A stretch of 64,000 nucleotides of DNA from NCBI GenBank assembly GCA_046733355.1, contig JBKPOZ010000010.1:88651-152650 (forward strand), written 5' to 3'. Positions 36,151 through 44,689 of the stretch are shown here, in pieces. The position numbers were made by a program, and so were the translations under genes. The stretch comes from VAZQ01 sp046733355 (GTDB lineage Bacteria; Pseudomonadota; Alphaproteobacteria; Rhizobiales; Xanthobacteraceae). A model generated the notes under the pieces. It was not told the origin of the DNA, did not search any database, and saw only the letters and a list, made by a program, of their open reading frames with translations. The number at the start of each line of letters is the position of its first letter. Positions within the stretch are counted from its first letter, which is position 1.

Positions 36151-37358
36151 ATGACCTTGCATGCTCCGACACGCCGCGGGCTGCTGCTCGCCTCCGGCGT
36201 GCTGTTCGCCTGGACGCATGTGCCGAAGCTTGCACGCGCGGAAGGACGCGATCCGCGACTTTTAATCGTCGTGCTGCGCGGCGCCCTCGACGGACTCGCC
36301 GCAGTAGCGCCCGTGCGCGATCCCGACTGGCCGTCGCTGCGCGGCGACAAGGGCCTCGGCGGCGCCACGCCGGGATTGCCGCTCGACTCTTTCTTCGCGC
36401 TCAATCCGGCGATGCCGAACCTGCACCGTCTTTATCAGGCGAAGGCCGCCGCTTTTGTGCACGCGGTGGCGACGCCATATCGCGAGCGCTCCCATTTCGA
36501 CGGCCAGGACGTGCTCGAAAGCGGCTATGCCGGGCCCGGCACCGCCGACACCGGCTGGCTCAACCGTGCCCTGCTGGTGGGGGCGCGAGCCGCGACGCGT
36601 TTGCGGTGGGCCCTATCGCCCCCCTGGTGGTGCGCGGTCCGGCGCCGGTGCTCTCGTGGACGCCGCAGCGCATGCCGCCGGCAGGCGACGACACGCTGAT
36701 GCGGCTTCTCGACCTCTACCGTCATTCCGATCTGGCGCTGGCGCGGGCGCTGGAGGAGCGCGTGGGGCTTGCCAAGATCGCACGCGCCGGCGGCATGGAT
36801 GCGGAGCAACCCCGCGCTCCCGGTCCCGCGCAGGTGCGCGCCTATTTCACCGAAGCGGCCGGAACCGCTGCACGGTTTCTTGCACGACCCGACGGGCCGC
36901 GCATTGGCGCGCTGGCGTTCGATGGCTGGGACACTCACGCGGACGAAGGCCCGGTGAACGGGCGGCTTGCGGCGCTCCTCGGTGCGCTTGACGGCGCTAT
37001 TGCGGCCATCGAGAACGAAATGAAGGAATCATGGCGTGAAACCGTGGTCGTGGTCGTCACCGAGTTCGGGCGCACCGCGCGCATCAATGGCACCGAAGGC
37101 ACCGATCACGGCACCGCTACCGTGGCGCTGCTCGCGGGTGGTGCGCTCAACGGCGGCCGCGTTATTGCCGATTGGCCGGGACTGAAGCCGGCCGGTCTCT
37201 ACGAAGGGCGCGATCTCAAGCCGACCATCGATTTGCGCGCCGTTCTCAAGGGCGTGCTCAAGGACCACCTCCGCATCGATGAGGCGGCGCTTGCGAGCAA
37301 AGTGTTTCCCGACAGCGGCCGCATCAAACCCATGCGCGAGCTGCTCGCGCACGCGTGA
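36151..37358 (+). pseudogene. DUF1501 family protein (sulfatase-like fold), frameshifted
   Basis: ATG 36151 (GGAG upstream) starts a Tat-type signal (TRRGLLLASGVLFAW) and the DUF1501 core LLIVVLRGALDGLAAV, YRERSHFDGQDVLESG, GWLNRALL. In the G run at 36579-36583 the frame is lost; homology continues one frame away as DAFAVGPIAPLVVRGPAPVLSW, DGWDTHADEG, VVTEFGRTARINGTEGTDHG, to 37358. One extra G restores about 402 residues. These proteins have an alkaline-phosphatase-like metal fold and are exported with their DUF1800 partner. Both genes of this operon carry one indel each. Confidence 0.87.
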
Positions 37359-37365
37359 AGCAAAA

Positions 37366-37486
37366 TGCCCGTGTACCGGGCGCGGCGCAGCACGCAGTGG
37401 TGCGCCGCAGACCCGGCACCGTTACGGTCTGTAGCGGTCCCGGACCAGCGGTGCACCGCTTCGCGCTGCACCGCATCCGGGACACA
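37366..37486. repeat. palindromic repeat type P8
   Basis: Two GC-rich hairpins in tandem (GCGGCGCAGCACG/CAGTGGTGCGCCGC and GCGGTGCACCGC/GCGCTGCACCGC), with outer CCGG-rich arms. Fills most of the gap between the convergent DUF1501 and DUF2330 genes; may end transcription from both sides. Confidence 0.7.
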
Positions 37487-37516
37487 TCCGGAGCCCCGCC
37501 GTTCAGCCCAGGTATA

Positions 37517-38830
37517 TCAATTAGGCTGCATTGATTGCCCCGCGGCTTCCATGCGGTGCTCGATCTCGGCCACAGGCCAGCCGGTCAACTCGGCGAGGTT
37601 CTTCGCCTCGTGTTTGTAGCGTTGCGGCAAGGCGGTCAGATATTTCTGCGCTGCCTCGCATTTCGACTCGCCCTTCCAGGCATGGTGCAGAATATAGCGG
37701 CCCTGAAAAGTGCTGCGATCCGCCGTTTCCATGAGCACGAGATCCTCGGGAAACGAGGTCGCGTCGTAGCGCACGTGCAGCCGTGTCACATAAACCGATC
37801 CGCTGTTGCCGCGGAATGGCGTGGCCTGTTCGCTGCCGATCCAGCGCGCGCCCAGCGCCACCAGCTCCTCGTTGGTGAGCGGATCGGCGGCGCACGGGTC
37901 GCACCATCCCATGTCCCAGGCGTATTCGACAAAGACGGCGCGCATGTTCTCGCGCGCCACCGCGCGCTCGAACATGGCCTTGTAGAACGCGCCGAAATCC
38001 TGCTTGACGAACAGCGGCACGTCCACATCGGAGGGCAGCTTGACGGTGCGGTAGTTCGTCGTCTCCACCCGGCCATGCCGCGTGAGCGTATAAACGAGCA
38101 GGTCCTGCGGGCCGTCGGCGTTCACGGTGCCCAGGCGCAGCGGCAACATGAATTTGCTTGTGTCGTATCGCACCTGCAGCGGCCGCAGATAGCCGTTGCC
38201 CAGGAGCTCCATGCGCTCGAGGTTCACCTTCGCGACGAAGAAGCGCATCTTCTGCTTTATATAGCTTGCCAGCACCGGCTCGGCGCCCGCAGGAATCCTG
38301 TAGCCGTTGTCGCGCAGCCAGTGCACGAGACCGTCGCTTTCGGTAGCGGAGAGAATGGATACGTCGTATTCGCCGACGTCATAATTCGCCTCCACGGTCA
38401 CGCCCTTGTAGATGGCGGCATCCGCAACAGCTTGCCGCCGGATCGCGGTTGGCAGCAAACCGGTGATCATCGAGTAATATTGAATGCACGGATCGGCATC
38501 GTGATATTCGACGAGCCTCGGTGCGGTGAACGCGTCGAGATGCTCGACCGTTTTCATCTCGACCACGCCGATCTGTTTCCTCTCGATGAACGTCGGCACC
38601 GGAATAACTACCGCGAACTCCTTGGGCTCACCTGCGTAGTCGCTCGCCATAGTGATGGCGGTGGTCTGTCCGTTGCGCGAGAGCACCACCTTCGATGACT
38701 TGTTGAACAGCTTCGAGTCTGCCTTGGCTACGTAGAATCCGCAGAACGCGGCGGCCGGGCCGACGATGGCGAGCGCGACGGCGGCGAAGGCGACACTGGC
38801 CTTGAGATGACGAATGCTGCGTGGGCTCAT
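37517..38830 (-). CDS. DUF2330 domain exported protein
   Basis: 437 residues with a signal peptide (ASVAFAAVALAIVGPAAAF) and then CGFYVAKADSKLFNKSSKVV, the typical DUF2330 start, followed by AVVIPVPTFIERKQIGVVE and a long beta-rich region; Cys pairs occur at WCDPCAADP. Start ATG 38830, which overlaps the upstream gene's stop by 4 bp (ATGA), so translation is coupled. The partner is an NqrB/RnfD-like membrane protein. The family has no established function; the pairing suggests a membrane redox or ion-linked role. Confidence 0.85.
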   Translation of the reverse strand: MSPRSIRHLKASVAFAAVALAIVGPAAAFCGFYVAKADSKLFNKSSKVVLSRNGQTTAITMASDYAGEPKEFAVVIPVPTFIERKQIGVVEMKTVEHLDAFTAPRLVEYHDADPCIQYYSMITGLLPTAIRRQAVADAAIYKGVTVEANYDVGEYDVSILSATESDGLVHWLRDNGYRIPAGAEPVLASYIKQKMRFFVAKVNLERMELLGNGYLRPLQVRYDTSKFMLPLRLGTVNADGPQDLLVYTLTRHGRVETTNYRTVKLPSDVDVPLFVKQDFGAFYKAMFERAVARENMRAVFVEYAWDMGWCDPCAADPLTNEELVALGARWIGSEQATPFRGNSGSVYVTRLHVRYDATSFPEDLVLMETADRSTFQGRYILHHAWKGESKCEAAQKYLTALPQRYKHEAKNLAELTGWPVAEIEHRMEAAGQSMQPN

Positions 38831-39735
38831 TGCGGGACTCCCTGGATTGCCGGAACGCGCCACGTGAAGCGTTCCGCTGGAAGGATCTTGTCGATGAGAA
38901 GAATGAGCGGCGAGAGCGCGATAAGCGCGATGTAAAGCGCCGGTCGTATCTGCATGAAGAACGTCAAATAGTGGCCGAGCAGCGCCACCGCGACGGCAAA
39001 GAGCAGCCGCCCGAGCCGGGAGTCGGGGGTGGTGCGCGGATCGGAGATCATGAAGAAGGAAAAGATCAGTAGAGAGCCGCTCTGCAGCTGATGCAGCGGA
39101 ATGATCCAGGGATCGCCCAGCCACAGGGCGCGCGCGAACAGCAGCAGCGCGTGACTGCCGAGAAAGAACAGCGCCACGTCCGAGCGGCGGGCGGCGCGCA
39201 GCACCAGGATGGCGAAAAAGCACACCAGCGCCGCAAACCAGGCGGCGGAGCCCCACTGCCCGGGTGAGATCCACACATCGGGCGAGATGACGAGCAAAAC
39301 AACGATGGCGAAGCCGGCTGGATTCCAGATGTGCTTTCCATTGACCCGCAGGATGAATTTCGAGCCGATGGCGATGACGCCGGCGAGCGCAAGCAGCCAC
39401 GGCTCATCGGCGCGCAGCAGCAGACTCAGAGAAAGCCCGGTGATGAGCGGCGAGCGCGGATCGAAGCCGGGCAGCTCGAACCACCGCGTGCAAAGCGCCT
39501 GCGTAAGCAGGCAAGCACCGATGGCGAGCGCGCTGTTGAGCGGCTGTGTGCCGAAGTCGATCCAGCCTATATTGTAAGCGAGCAGGGTCGTAAGAGCTGC
39601 GATCTGATAATGCCGCGCATCCGACCAGAATGTCGCCGACAGCAGATAGGGCATCGCACTGGAAATCAGAAAGCCGGTGCGCGCTGTAGCTGCCGCGCGC
39701 GTCGGAACTGCGACGCGCAAATTACGATTTGGCAA
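38827..39735 (-). CDS. NqrB/RnfD-like membrane protein
   Basis: 302 residues, nine or ten membrane helices, with the NqrB/RnfD pattern: FDPRSPLITGLSLSLLLRADEPWLLALAGVIAIGSK, NGKHIWNPAGFAIVVLL, and SGSLLIFSFFMISDPRTTPDS. In NqrB/RnfD this subunit carries covalent FMN on a Thr and takes part in ion pumping; no other nqr or rnf gene is here, only DUF2330. The start is uncertain: TTG 39735 or ATG 39654, neither with a good ribosome site. Confidence 0.82.
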   Translation of the reverse strand: MPNRNLRVAVPTRAAATARTGFLISSAMPYLLSATFWSDARHYQIAALTTLLAYNIGWIDFGTQPLNSALAIGACLLTQALCTRWFELPGFDPRSPLITGLSLSLLLRADEPWLLALAGVIAIGSKFILRVNGKHIWNPAGFAIVVLLVISPDVWISPGQWGSAAWFAALVCFFAILVLRAARRSDVALFFLGSHALLLFARALWLGDPWIIPLHQLQSGSLLIFSFFMISDPRTTPDSRLGRLLFAVAVALLGHYLTFFMQIRPALYIALIALSPLILLIDKILPAERFTWRVPAIQGVPQ

Positions 39736-39781
39736 TCAAAGTGTGCCGATACCGCCGGTCACAGACATGTGAGTAGGCGGC

Positions 39782-39860
39782 CGTAGCCCGGATTGAGCGC
39801 AAGCGAAATCCGGGTACACCCTGGATTTCGCTCGCTGACCGCTCGCTCAATCCAGGCTAC
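39782..39860. repeat. palindromic repeat type P2, copy 6 (supplies a stop codon)
   Basis: CGTAGCCCGGATTGAGCG ... GCTCAATCCAGGCTAC. Its right end gives the TAG stop (39857-39859) of the sugar dehydrogenase gene. Confidence 0.87.
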
Positions 39861-40999
39861 TTCGGCGTCATTCGCAAAATCCGGCCGGAGCTGCTGTCGG
39901 TGGCGAGCCAGAGCGCGCCGTCGGGACCCTGGCGCACGTCGCGAATGCGCTCGTGCAGCTGTTGCAGCAGCCGTTCCTCACGCGTGACCTTCTCGCCGGA
40001 AAGCTCGAGCCGCACCAGCATTTCGCCGGCGAGCGCGCCGACGAAAAGATTGCCGCGCCAGCCGGTAAAGACGTCGCCGGTATAGAAAGCCATGCCGGAC
40101 GGGGCGATCGACGGTGTCCAGTGCCAGAGCGGCTGCTCCATCCCCGCTTTCTGCGTGCTCTCGTGAATGCGCGCGCCGCTGTAGTCCACGCCGTAGCCGA
40201 TCACCGGCCAACCGTAGTTCTTTCCCTTCTCGACGATGTTGATCTCGTCGCCGCCCCGCGGGCCGTGCTCGTGCTCCCATAGCTTGCCCGTGCTCGGATG
40301 CAATGCGAGCCCCTGCGGATTGCGGTGACCATAGGACCAGATTTCCGGCTTGGCGCCTGCTTTCGCGACAAATGGATTATCGGATGGCACCGAGCCATCC
40401 GGCCGGATGCGGATGATCTTGCCGAGGTGATTGGAAAGATTTTGCGCCTGATCGCGATAGACGAAATGCTCGCCCAGTGTGACAAAGAGATTGTCGTCCG
40501 GCGCCTGGACGATGCGGCAGCCGAAATGATTGGAAGTCGAGAGCGGACCCTCCTGACGGAAAATCACGCTGGCGCTGTCGAGACGAGGCGACGCCTCGTC
40601 GAGCATGCGCGCGCGTGCAACGGTGGTGCGCGCGCCGCCAGCGGCCGGCTCGGCATAGCAGAAGTAGAGCGTCTGATTGTCCGAATAGGTGCGATCGAGC
40701 GCTACATCGAGAAGCCCGCCCTGGCCGGACGCAAAGACGCGCGGAATGCCCGCAAGCGGAGGAGAGAGTTTCCCGTCCTTTCCGACGATGCGCATGCGAC
40801 CAGGGCGCTCGGTCACGAGCAGGCGCCCGTCGGGCAAAAAAGCCATGCTCCAGGGGTGGTCGAGCCCGCGCGCAAAGGTCTCGACGTTCACCGCCCCTGC
40901 GGCGGAGGACTGGACCTCGGCCTGCGCCATCGAGCACACGCCCGAAGCACAGGCGACAGCAAACAACAGCGCAATTGCATTGCACATGCGCGTCAGCAT
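39857..40999 (-). CDS. PQQ-dependent aldose sugar dehydrogenase-like protein
   Basis: 380 residues: signal peptide (MCNAIALLFAVACASGVCSM), then the soluble glucose dehydrogenase-type beta-propeller: GLDHPWSMAFLPDGRLLVTER, GGLLDVALD, NHFGCRIVQAPDDNLFVTLGEH, WSYGHRNPQGLALHP, WEHEHGPRGGDEINI, YTGDVFTGWRGNLFVGAL, RIRDVRQGPDGALWLATD. It oxidises aldoses in the periplasm using PQQ and Ca. ATG 40999 chosen; the longer frame upstream runs through a repeat. The stop TAG is part of the P2 repeat. Confidence 0.9.
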   Translation of the reverse strand: MLTRMCNAIALLFAVACASGVCSMAQAEVQSSAAGAVNVETFARGLDHPWSMAFLPDGRLLVTERPGRMRIVGKDGKLSPPLAGIPRVFASGQGGLLDVALDRTYSDNQTLYFCYAEPAAGGARTTVARARMLDEASPRLDSASVIFRQEGPLSTSNHFGCRIVQAPDDNLFVTLGEHFVYRDQAQNLSNHLGKIIRIRPDGSVPSDNPFVAKAGAKPEIWSYGHRNPQGLALHPSTGKLWEHEHGPRGGDEINIVEKGKNYGWPVIGYGVDYSGARIHESTQKAGMEQPLWHWTPSIAPSGMAFYTGDVFTGWRGNLFVGALAGEMLVRLELSGEKVTREERLLQQLHERIRDVRQGPDGALWLATDSSSGRILRMTPK

Positions 41000-41007
41000 G
41001 CTCGTTG

Positions 41008-41077
41008 CGTAGCCCGGATGAGCGAAGCGACATCCGGGCAAAGCAGCCCCGCATATCGCTGCGCTCATGCGGGCTAC
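41008..41077. repeat. palindromic repeat type P2, copy 7
   Basis: CGTAGCCCGGATGAGCGA ... CGCTCATGCGGGCTAC, directly upstream of the sugar dehydrogenase start. Confidence 0.87.
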
Positions 41078-41170
41078 GGGCTACAGTCAAAAGCATCACC
41101 GCCGCGCATCGGTTCCGATGCGCGGCAGTGATTTCCCCCCCGACCGGCCGTCTGAAGCCCTACGCAATCC

Positions 41171-41350
41171 TCATTTGATGAGCAGCGCCGCGCGTGCGAT
41201 GCCGATGGATACCGCCGTGAGAGCGATCGCCGTTGAGAGCGCCAGCGCCGCTATGATGATCAGCTCGATGAAGATCGTGGCGCGACGCTTGCGGCGGACA
41301 TGACGGACCGCCTGCTCAATCCCAGCGCAAGCGATGAAATTCTGAGGCAT
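41171..41350 (-). CDS. 59-residue single-helix membrane protein
   Basis: From ATG 41350 (GGAG upstream): MPQNFIACAGIEQAVRHVRR, basic KRR, then the helix IFIELIIIAALALSTAIALTAV and ARAALLIK. Longer frames upstream lack a ribosome site and are not used. One membrane span with a positive N-terminal side, so inside-N. No recognised family. Confidence 0.5.
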   Translation of the reverse strand: MPQNFIACAGIEQAVRHVRRKRRATIFIELIIIAALALSTAIALTAVSIGIARAALLIK

Positions 41351-41486
41351 CTCCACTCCGCTGGTAAAGATCGCGGCACATGCCGGCGTGTATTCGACCG
41401 GACTTGGGCGAAGGCTTTGACGAATGAAGGCGATTTTGTGTTTCAGATTAAGAAAGCGGTAACGCAGAACAGTTTGTGCAAACCTG

Positions 41487-42164
41487 TCACCGCTCGGCAA
41501 CAGCACGCGACGGCGTATTTCGCACCGGCGGTTGCTCCGCCGCGATGGACTCGCTCGGCTGCCAGTCCATGCTCACGTGACCCGGCTCCGCGCGCACGCG
41601 GTCGAGCCAGTCCCGGATGGCCGGAAACGGCGCAAGATCGAAGTCGCATTCATGCGCCACATGCGTGTAGGCAAAGAGCGCAATGTCAACGAGCGTGTAT
41701 CGATTGGTGACGAAGTAGCGATGGTGCCGCAGATGGTTCTCCATCACCGCAAGCGAGCGATTGCCTTCCTCCATCCAGTCTTCGACGGCGTGCTGCTGCA
41801 GCTCGCGCCCGCCCTTCACCAGGGCGAGCCAGAAATACGCGGAGCCGAGATTGGGCTCGAGGCTGTGCTGCTCGAAGAACATCCATTGCAGCGCCTCGGC
41901 CTCGTCGAGCCGATGCTCCGGACGCAGCGGCGTGCCGCGCGTGAGATACCAAAGAATCGCATTCGATTCGGCAAGAAAACGGCTTGGCGCCGCCTCGAGC
42001 AGCGGAACCTGGCCGTTCGGATTTTTTGCCAGAAATTCCGGCGTCCGGCTCTCGCCCTTGAGAATGTCGATCTCGACAAGCCGGTACGGAATGCGCAGGT
42101 GCGCAAGCGCAAGCCGCACCTTGTAGCTGTTGCCGGACCGTTGCATCGAATAGAGCGTATACAT
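41487..42164 (-). CDS. glutathione S-transferase family protein
   Basis: 225 residues: MYTLYSMQRSGNSYKVRLAL (active-site Ser/Tyr region), KNPNGQVPLLE with the cis-Pro, FLAESNAILWYLTRG (gamma-Glu site), and helical C-domain ending YTLVDIALFAYTHVAHEC. This matches proteobacterial GSTs of the beta/theta-like type. The last 20 residues (AEQPPVRNTPSRAVAER) extend past the usual end. Substrate unknown. ATG at 42164. Confidence 0.88.
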   Translation of the reverse strand: MYTLYSMQRSGNSYKVRLALAHLRIPYRLVEIDILKGESRTPEFLAKNPNGQVPLLEAAPSRFLAESNAILWYLTRGTPLRPEHRLDEAEALQWMFFEQHSLEPNLGSAYFWLALVKGGRELQQHAVEDWMEEGNRSLAVMENHLRHHRYFVTNRYTLVDIALFAYTHVAHECDFDLAPFPAIRDWLDRVRAEPGHVSMDWQPSESIAAEQPPVRNTPSRAVAER

Positions 42165-42177
42165 CGACTCCTCAGTG

Positions 42178-42290
42178 CGTCATTCCGGCCGAGGCCGCAG
42201 GCCGAGGGCCGGAATCCATAAGCCCAGGCCTGTGGTTATGGATTCCGGGCTCGCCGCTCCGCTTCGCTTCGCGGCGCCCCGGAATGACGA
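42178..42290. repeat. palindromic repeat type P4, copy 2
   Basis: CGTCATTCCGGCC...GGCCGGAATCCATAAGC and GTTATGGATTCCGGGCTCGCC...CCCCGGAATGACG. Sits between two convergent-end genes on the minus strand. Confidence 0.87.
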
Positions 42291-42292
42291 TG

Positions 42293-43111
42293 TTATTCCG
42301 CTGCCACCCGCCGCGTGTTGGCATAGGAAAGGAGCGCGTCGTCAGGAACCGGCACGATGGGCGTGAAATCACGGTGCGCGATCCATTCGGGCCGGGTGAA
42401 TTTGGTGATGTGATTGGAGACGGCGCAAAGGGTCAGATACACGATCTTGCGCGGATAAGGCGTGATGTTCGGCGATGAGCCGTGCACCAGATTGCCGTGG
42501 AACATGAGCACCGATCCGGCCTTGCCGGTGGGCGCCACGATGCCGATGCCGCCGGGAGGGGCTGCCTCGTCGCACAGCCTTGTCACCGTCTCGTGATCAA
42601 GCGTCCACAGCGGATAGGACGTCGTGCTCGTGTCGTGGCCCGCGGCCAGCGTGCCGTATCTGTGGCTCCTCGGGATGAGCATCAGCGGCCCGTTGATCGG
42701 ATAGACCTCGTCCAGAAAAATCGAGATGTTCATTGCCCGCGGCTCCGGCATTCCATCGTCGCGTGCCCAGGTGCCGTAATCCTGATGCCATTGCCACACA
42801 TCGCCTTCGAACGCGGCCTTGGCATTGATCTTGAACTGGTGGACGTAGACGCCTTCCCCGAACAGCTGCTGCAACGGCTCGACCAGACGCGGGTGATGCG
42901 CCATCAGCCGAAAGGCCTCGTTATATTCATGGGCGGCAAAAGCCGTGCGCGGCGCTCCCGTCTTCTCGCGCCAAACCTCCTTGCGCTGGGTGCGCAGGAT
43001 TGCGTCGGCCTCCTCCCGCAACAGCGCCACCTCCTGCTCGGAGAAGCAGCTCGGGAAAAACATGTAGCCCTGCTCGTCGAAGCTCCTGACCTGCTCGGAT
43101 GTAAGCTTCAT
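42293..43111 (-). CDS. phytanoyl-CoA dioxygenase-family (PhyH/EctD-like) oxygenase
   Basis: 272 residues, Fe(II)/2-oxoglutarate dioxygenase fold. The HxD iron ligands are His109 and Asp111 (WQWHQDYGTW), the distal His210 (NLVHGSSPN), and Arg221 for 2-oxoglutarate. The segment WHQDYGTWARDDGMPEPRA then FLDEVYPINGPLMLIPRSH closely follows the ectoine hydroxylase signature but differs at several residues, and no ectABC genes are nearby. Ectoine or another small metabolite hydroxylation is possible. AGGAGG precedes ATG 43111. Confidence 0.85.
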   Translation of the reverse strand: MKLTSEQVRSFDEQGYMFFPSCFSEQEVALLREEADAILRTQRKEVWREKTGAPRTAFAAHEYNEAFRLMAHHPRLVEPLQQLFGEGVYVHQFKINAKAAFEGDVWQWHQDYGTWARDDGMPEPRAMNISIFLDEVYPINGPLMLIPRSHRYGTLAAGHDTSTTSYPLWTLDHETVTRLCDEAAPPGGIGIVAPTGKAGSVLMFHGNLVHGSSPNITPYPRKIVYLTLCAVSNHITKFTRPEWIAHRDFTPIVPVPDDALLSYANTRRVAAE

Positions 43112-43251
43112 GGCGTCCTCCTGTGGCGCCCGCCTGCCACTCGCGCACTCTAGCGCTGCGCGCGCGGGAAATCATCCGCATATCGCAAAGCAAGCCTTGC
43201 CGCGGGCCCAGGCGGCCTCTAGGAAGCTCGCGAGACTAATCGGAGATTCCC

Positions 43252-44457
43252 ATGGCGCTGCTCGCGCAATCGCTCAATCGCATCAAGCCGTCGGCGACCA
43301 TTGCGGTGACCGACAAGGCGCGCGCCCTCAAGGCAGCGGGGCGCGACGTGATCGGCTTGGGCGCGGGTGAGCCCGACTTCGATACGCCCGAGAACATCAA
43401 GCGCGCCGCGGTCGCGGCAATCGAGGGCGGCAAAGCCGCCAAATACACGGCCGTCGACGGCATCCCGGAGCTCAAGGCCGCCATTGCGCGCAAATTCAAG
43501 CGCGAGAACGGACTCGATTACCGTCCGAGCCAGATCATTGTCGGCACCGGCGGCAAGCAGGTGCTGTACAACGCGTTTGTAGCCACGCTCGACCCCGGCG
43601 ACGAGGTGATCATCCCTGCGCCCTATTGGGTGAGCTATCCCGACATGGTGATGCTCGCCGGCGGGGAGCCGATTGCCGTGCCCACCACCATCGCCTCGGG
43701 TTTCAAAATGTCGCCGGAGACGCTCGAGCGGGCAATCACGCCGCGTACCAAATGGGTGCTGCTCAATTCTCCGTCCAATCCGACGGGCGCGGCCTATACG
43801 CGCGCCGAGCTCAAGAAACTGACGGACGTTCTGGTCAGGCATCCGGCCGTCTACGTCATGACCGACGACATGTACGAGCACCTGGTCTACGACGATTTCG
43901 AGTTCTCGACGCCGGCGCAGATCGAGCCGCGGCTCTACGAGCGCACGCTCACCGTCAACGGCCTGTCCAAGACTTACTGCATGACGGGCTGGCGCATCGG
44001 CTATGCCGGCGGCCCCGAGCCGCTGATCAAGGCCATGGCCATGATCCAGTCGCAGTCGACCTCCAATCCCACCGCTGTTTCACAGTGGGCGGGCGTAGAG
44101 GCGCTCGACGGGCCGCAGGATTTCATCGCCAGGCACAACGCGATCTTCAAGGAGCGCCGCGATCTCTGCGTGTCCATGCTCAATCAGGCGCGCGGGATTC
44201 ATTGCCCGAAGCCGGAAGGCGCGTTCTATGTATTTCCGTCCTGCGAAGCCACCATGGGGCGCGTCGCGCCCAGCGGCAACAAGCTCGCGAGCGATGAGGA
44301 TTTCGTGACCGAGCTGCTGGAGGCGGAAGGAGTCGCCGTGGTGCAGGGCACGCCGTTCGGCTTCGGCCCCGCGTTCCGCATTTCCTATGCCACCAAGACG
44401 GAATACCTCGAGGAGGCCTGCCGACGCATCCAGCGTTTTTGCGGCAATCTGAAGTAG
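43252..44457 (+). CDS. aatA: aspartate aminotransferase (class I, PLP)
   Basis: 401 residues. Transfers the amino group between aspartate and 2-oxoglutarate. Features: VIGLGAGEPDFDTPENIK, AKYTAVDGIPELKAAIA, NSPSNPTGAAY, DDMYEHLVYDDF, and the PLP lysine near residue 240 in NGLSKTYCMTGWRIGY. The protein length and SKTYCMTGWR form match the alphaproteobacterial AatA subgroup Ib. GGAG six bases before ATG 43252. Cytoplasmic, probably monocistronic. Confidence 0.94.
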   Translation: MALLAQSLNRIKPSATIAVTDKARALKAAGRDVIGLGAGEPDFDTPENIKRAAVAAIEGGKAAKYTAVDGIPELKAAIARKFKRENGLDYRPSQIIVGTGGKQVLYNAFVATLDPGDEVIIPAPYWVSYPDMVMLAGGEPIAVPTTIASGFKMSPETLERAITPRTKWVLLNSPSNPTGAAYTRAELKKLTDVLVRHPAVYVMTDDMYEHLVYDDFEFSTPAQIEPRLYERTLTVNGLSKTYCMTGWRIGYAGGPEPLIKAMAMIQSQSTSNPTAVSQWAGVEALDGPQDFIARHNAIFKERRDLCVSMLNQARGIHCPKPEGAFYVFPSCEATMGRVAPSGNKLASDEDFVTELLEAEGVAVVQGTPFGFGPAFRISYATKTEYLEEACRRIQRFCGNLK

Positions 44458-44468
44458 TGGATCATTCT

Positions 44469-44583
44469 CGTCATTCCGGGGCGCCGCGGAGCAAAGCGGA
44501 GCGGCGAGCCCGGAATCCATAACCACAGGCCTGGGGTTATGGATTCCGGCTCTCGGCACTTGCGTGCCTCGGCCGGAATGACG
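44469..44583. repeat. palindromic repeat type P4, copy 3
   Basis: CGTCATTCCGGGGCGCCGCG...GAGCCCGGAATCCATAACC and GTTATGGATTCCGGCTCTCGG...GGCCGGAATGACG. Confidence 0.87.
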
Positions 44584-44689
44584 CCGGCGTTTGTTTCTCG
44601 CCCCCGCGCCTCTTGCCAATCCCCCCTCTATCCTGAAACGATGCGGGCAGCGGTCCCGGCAACGCCGCATCGAAAATCCAGGAGAGGAA

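Noticed and set aside
40999..41068. N-terminal extension of the PQQ sugar dehydrogenase
   Set aside because: The extra codons lie in a P2 repeat; the signal peptide begins at the downstream ATG.
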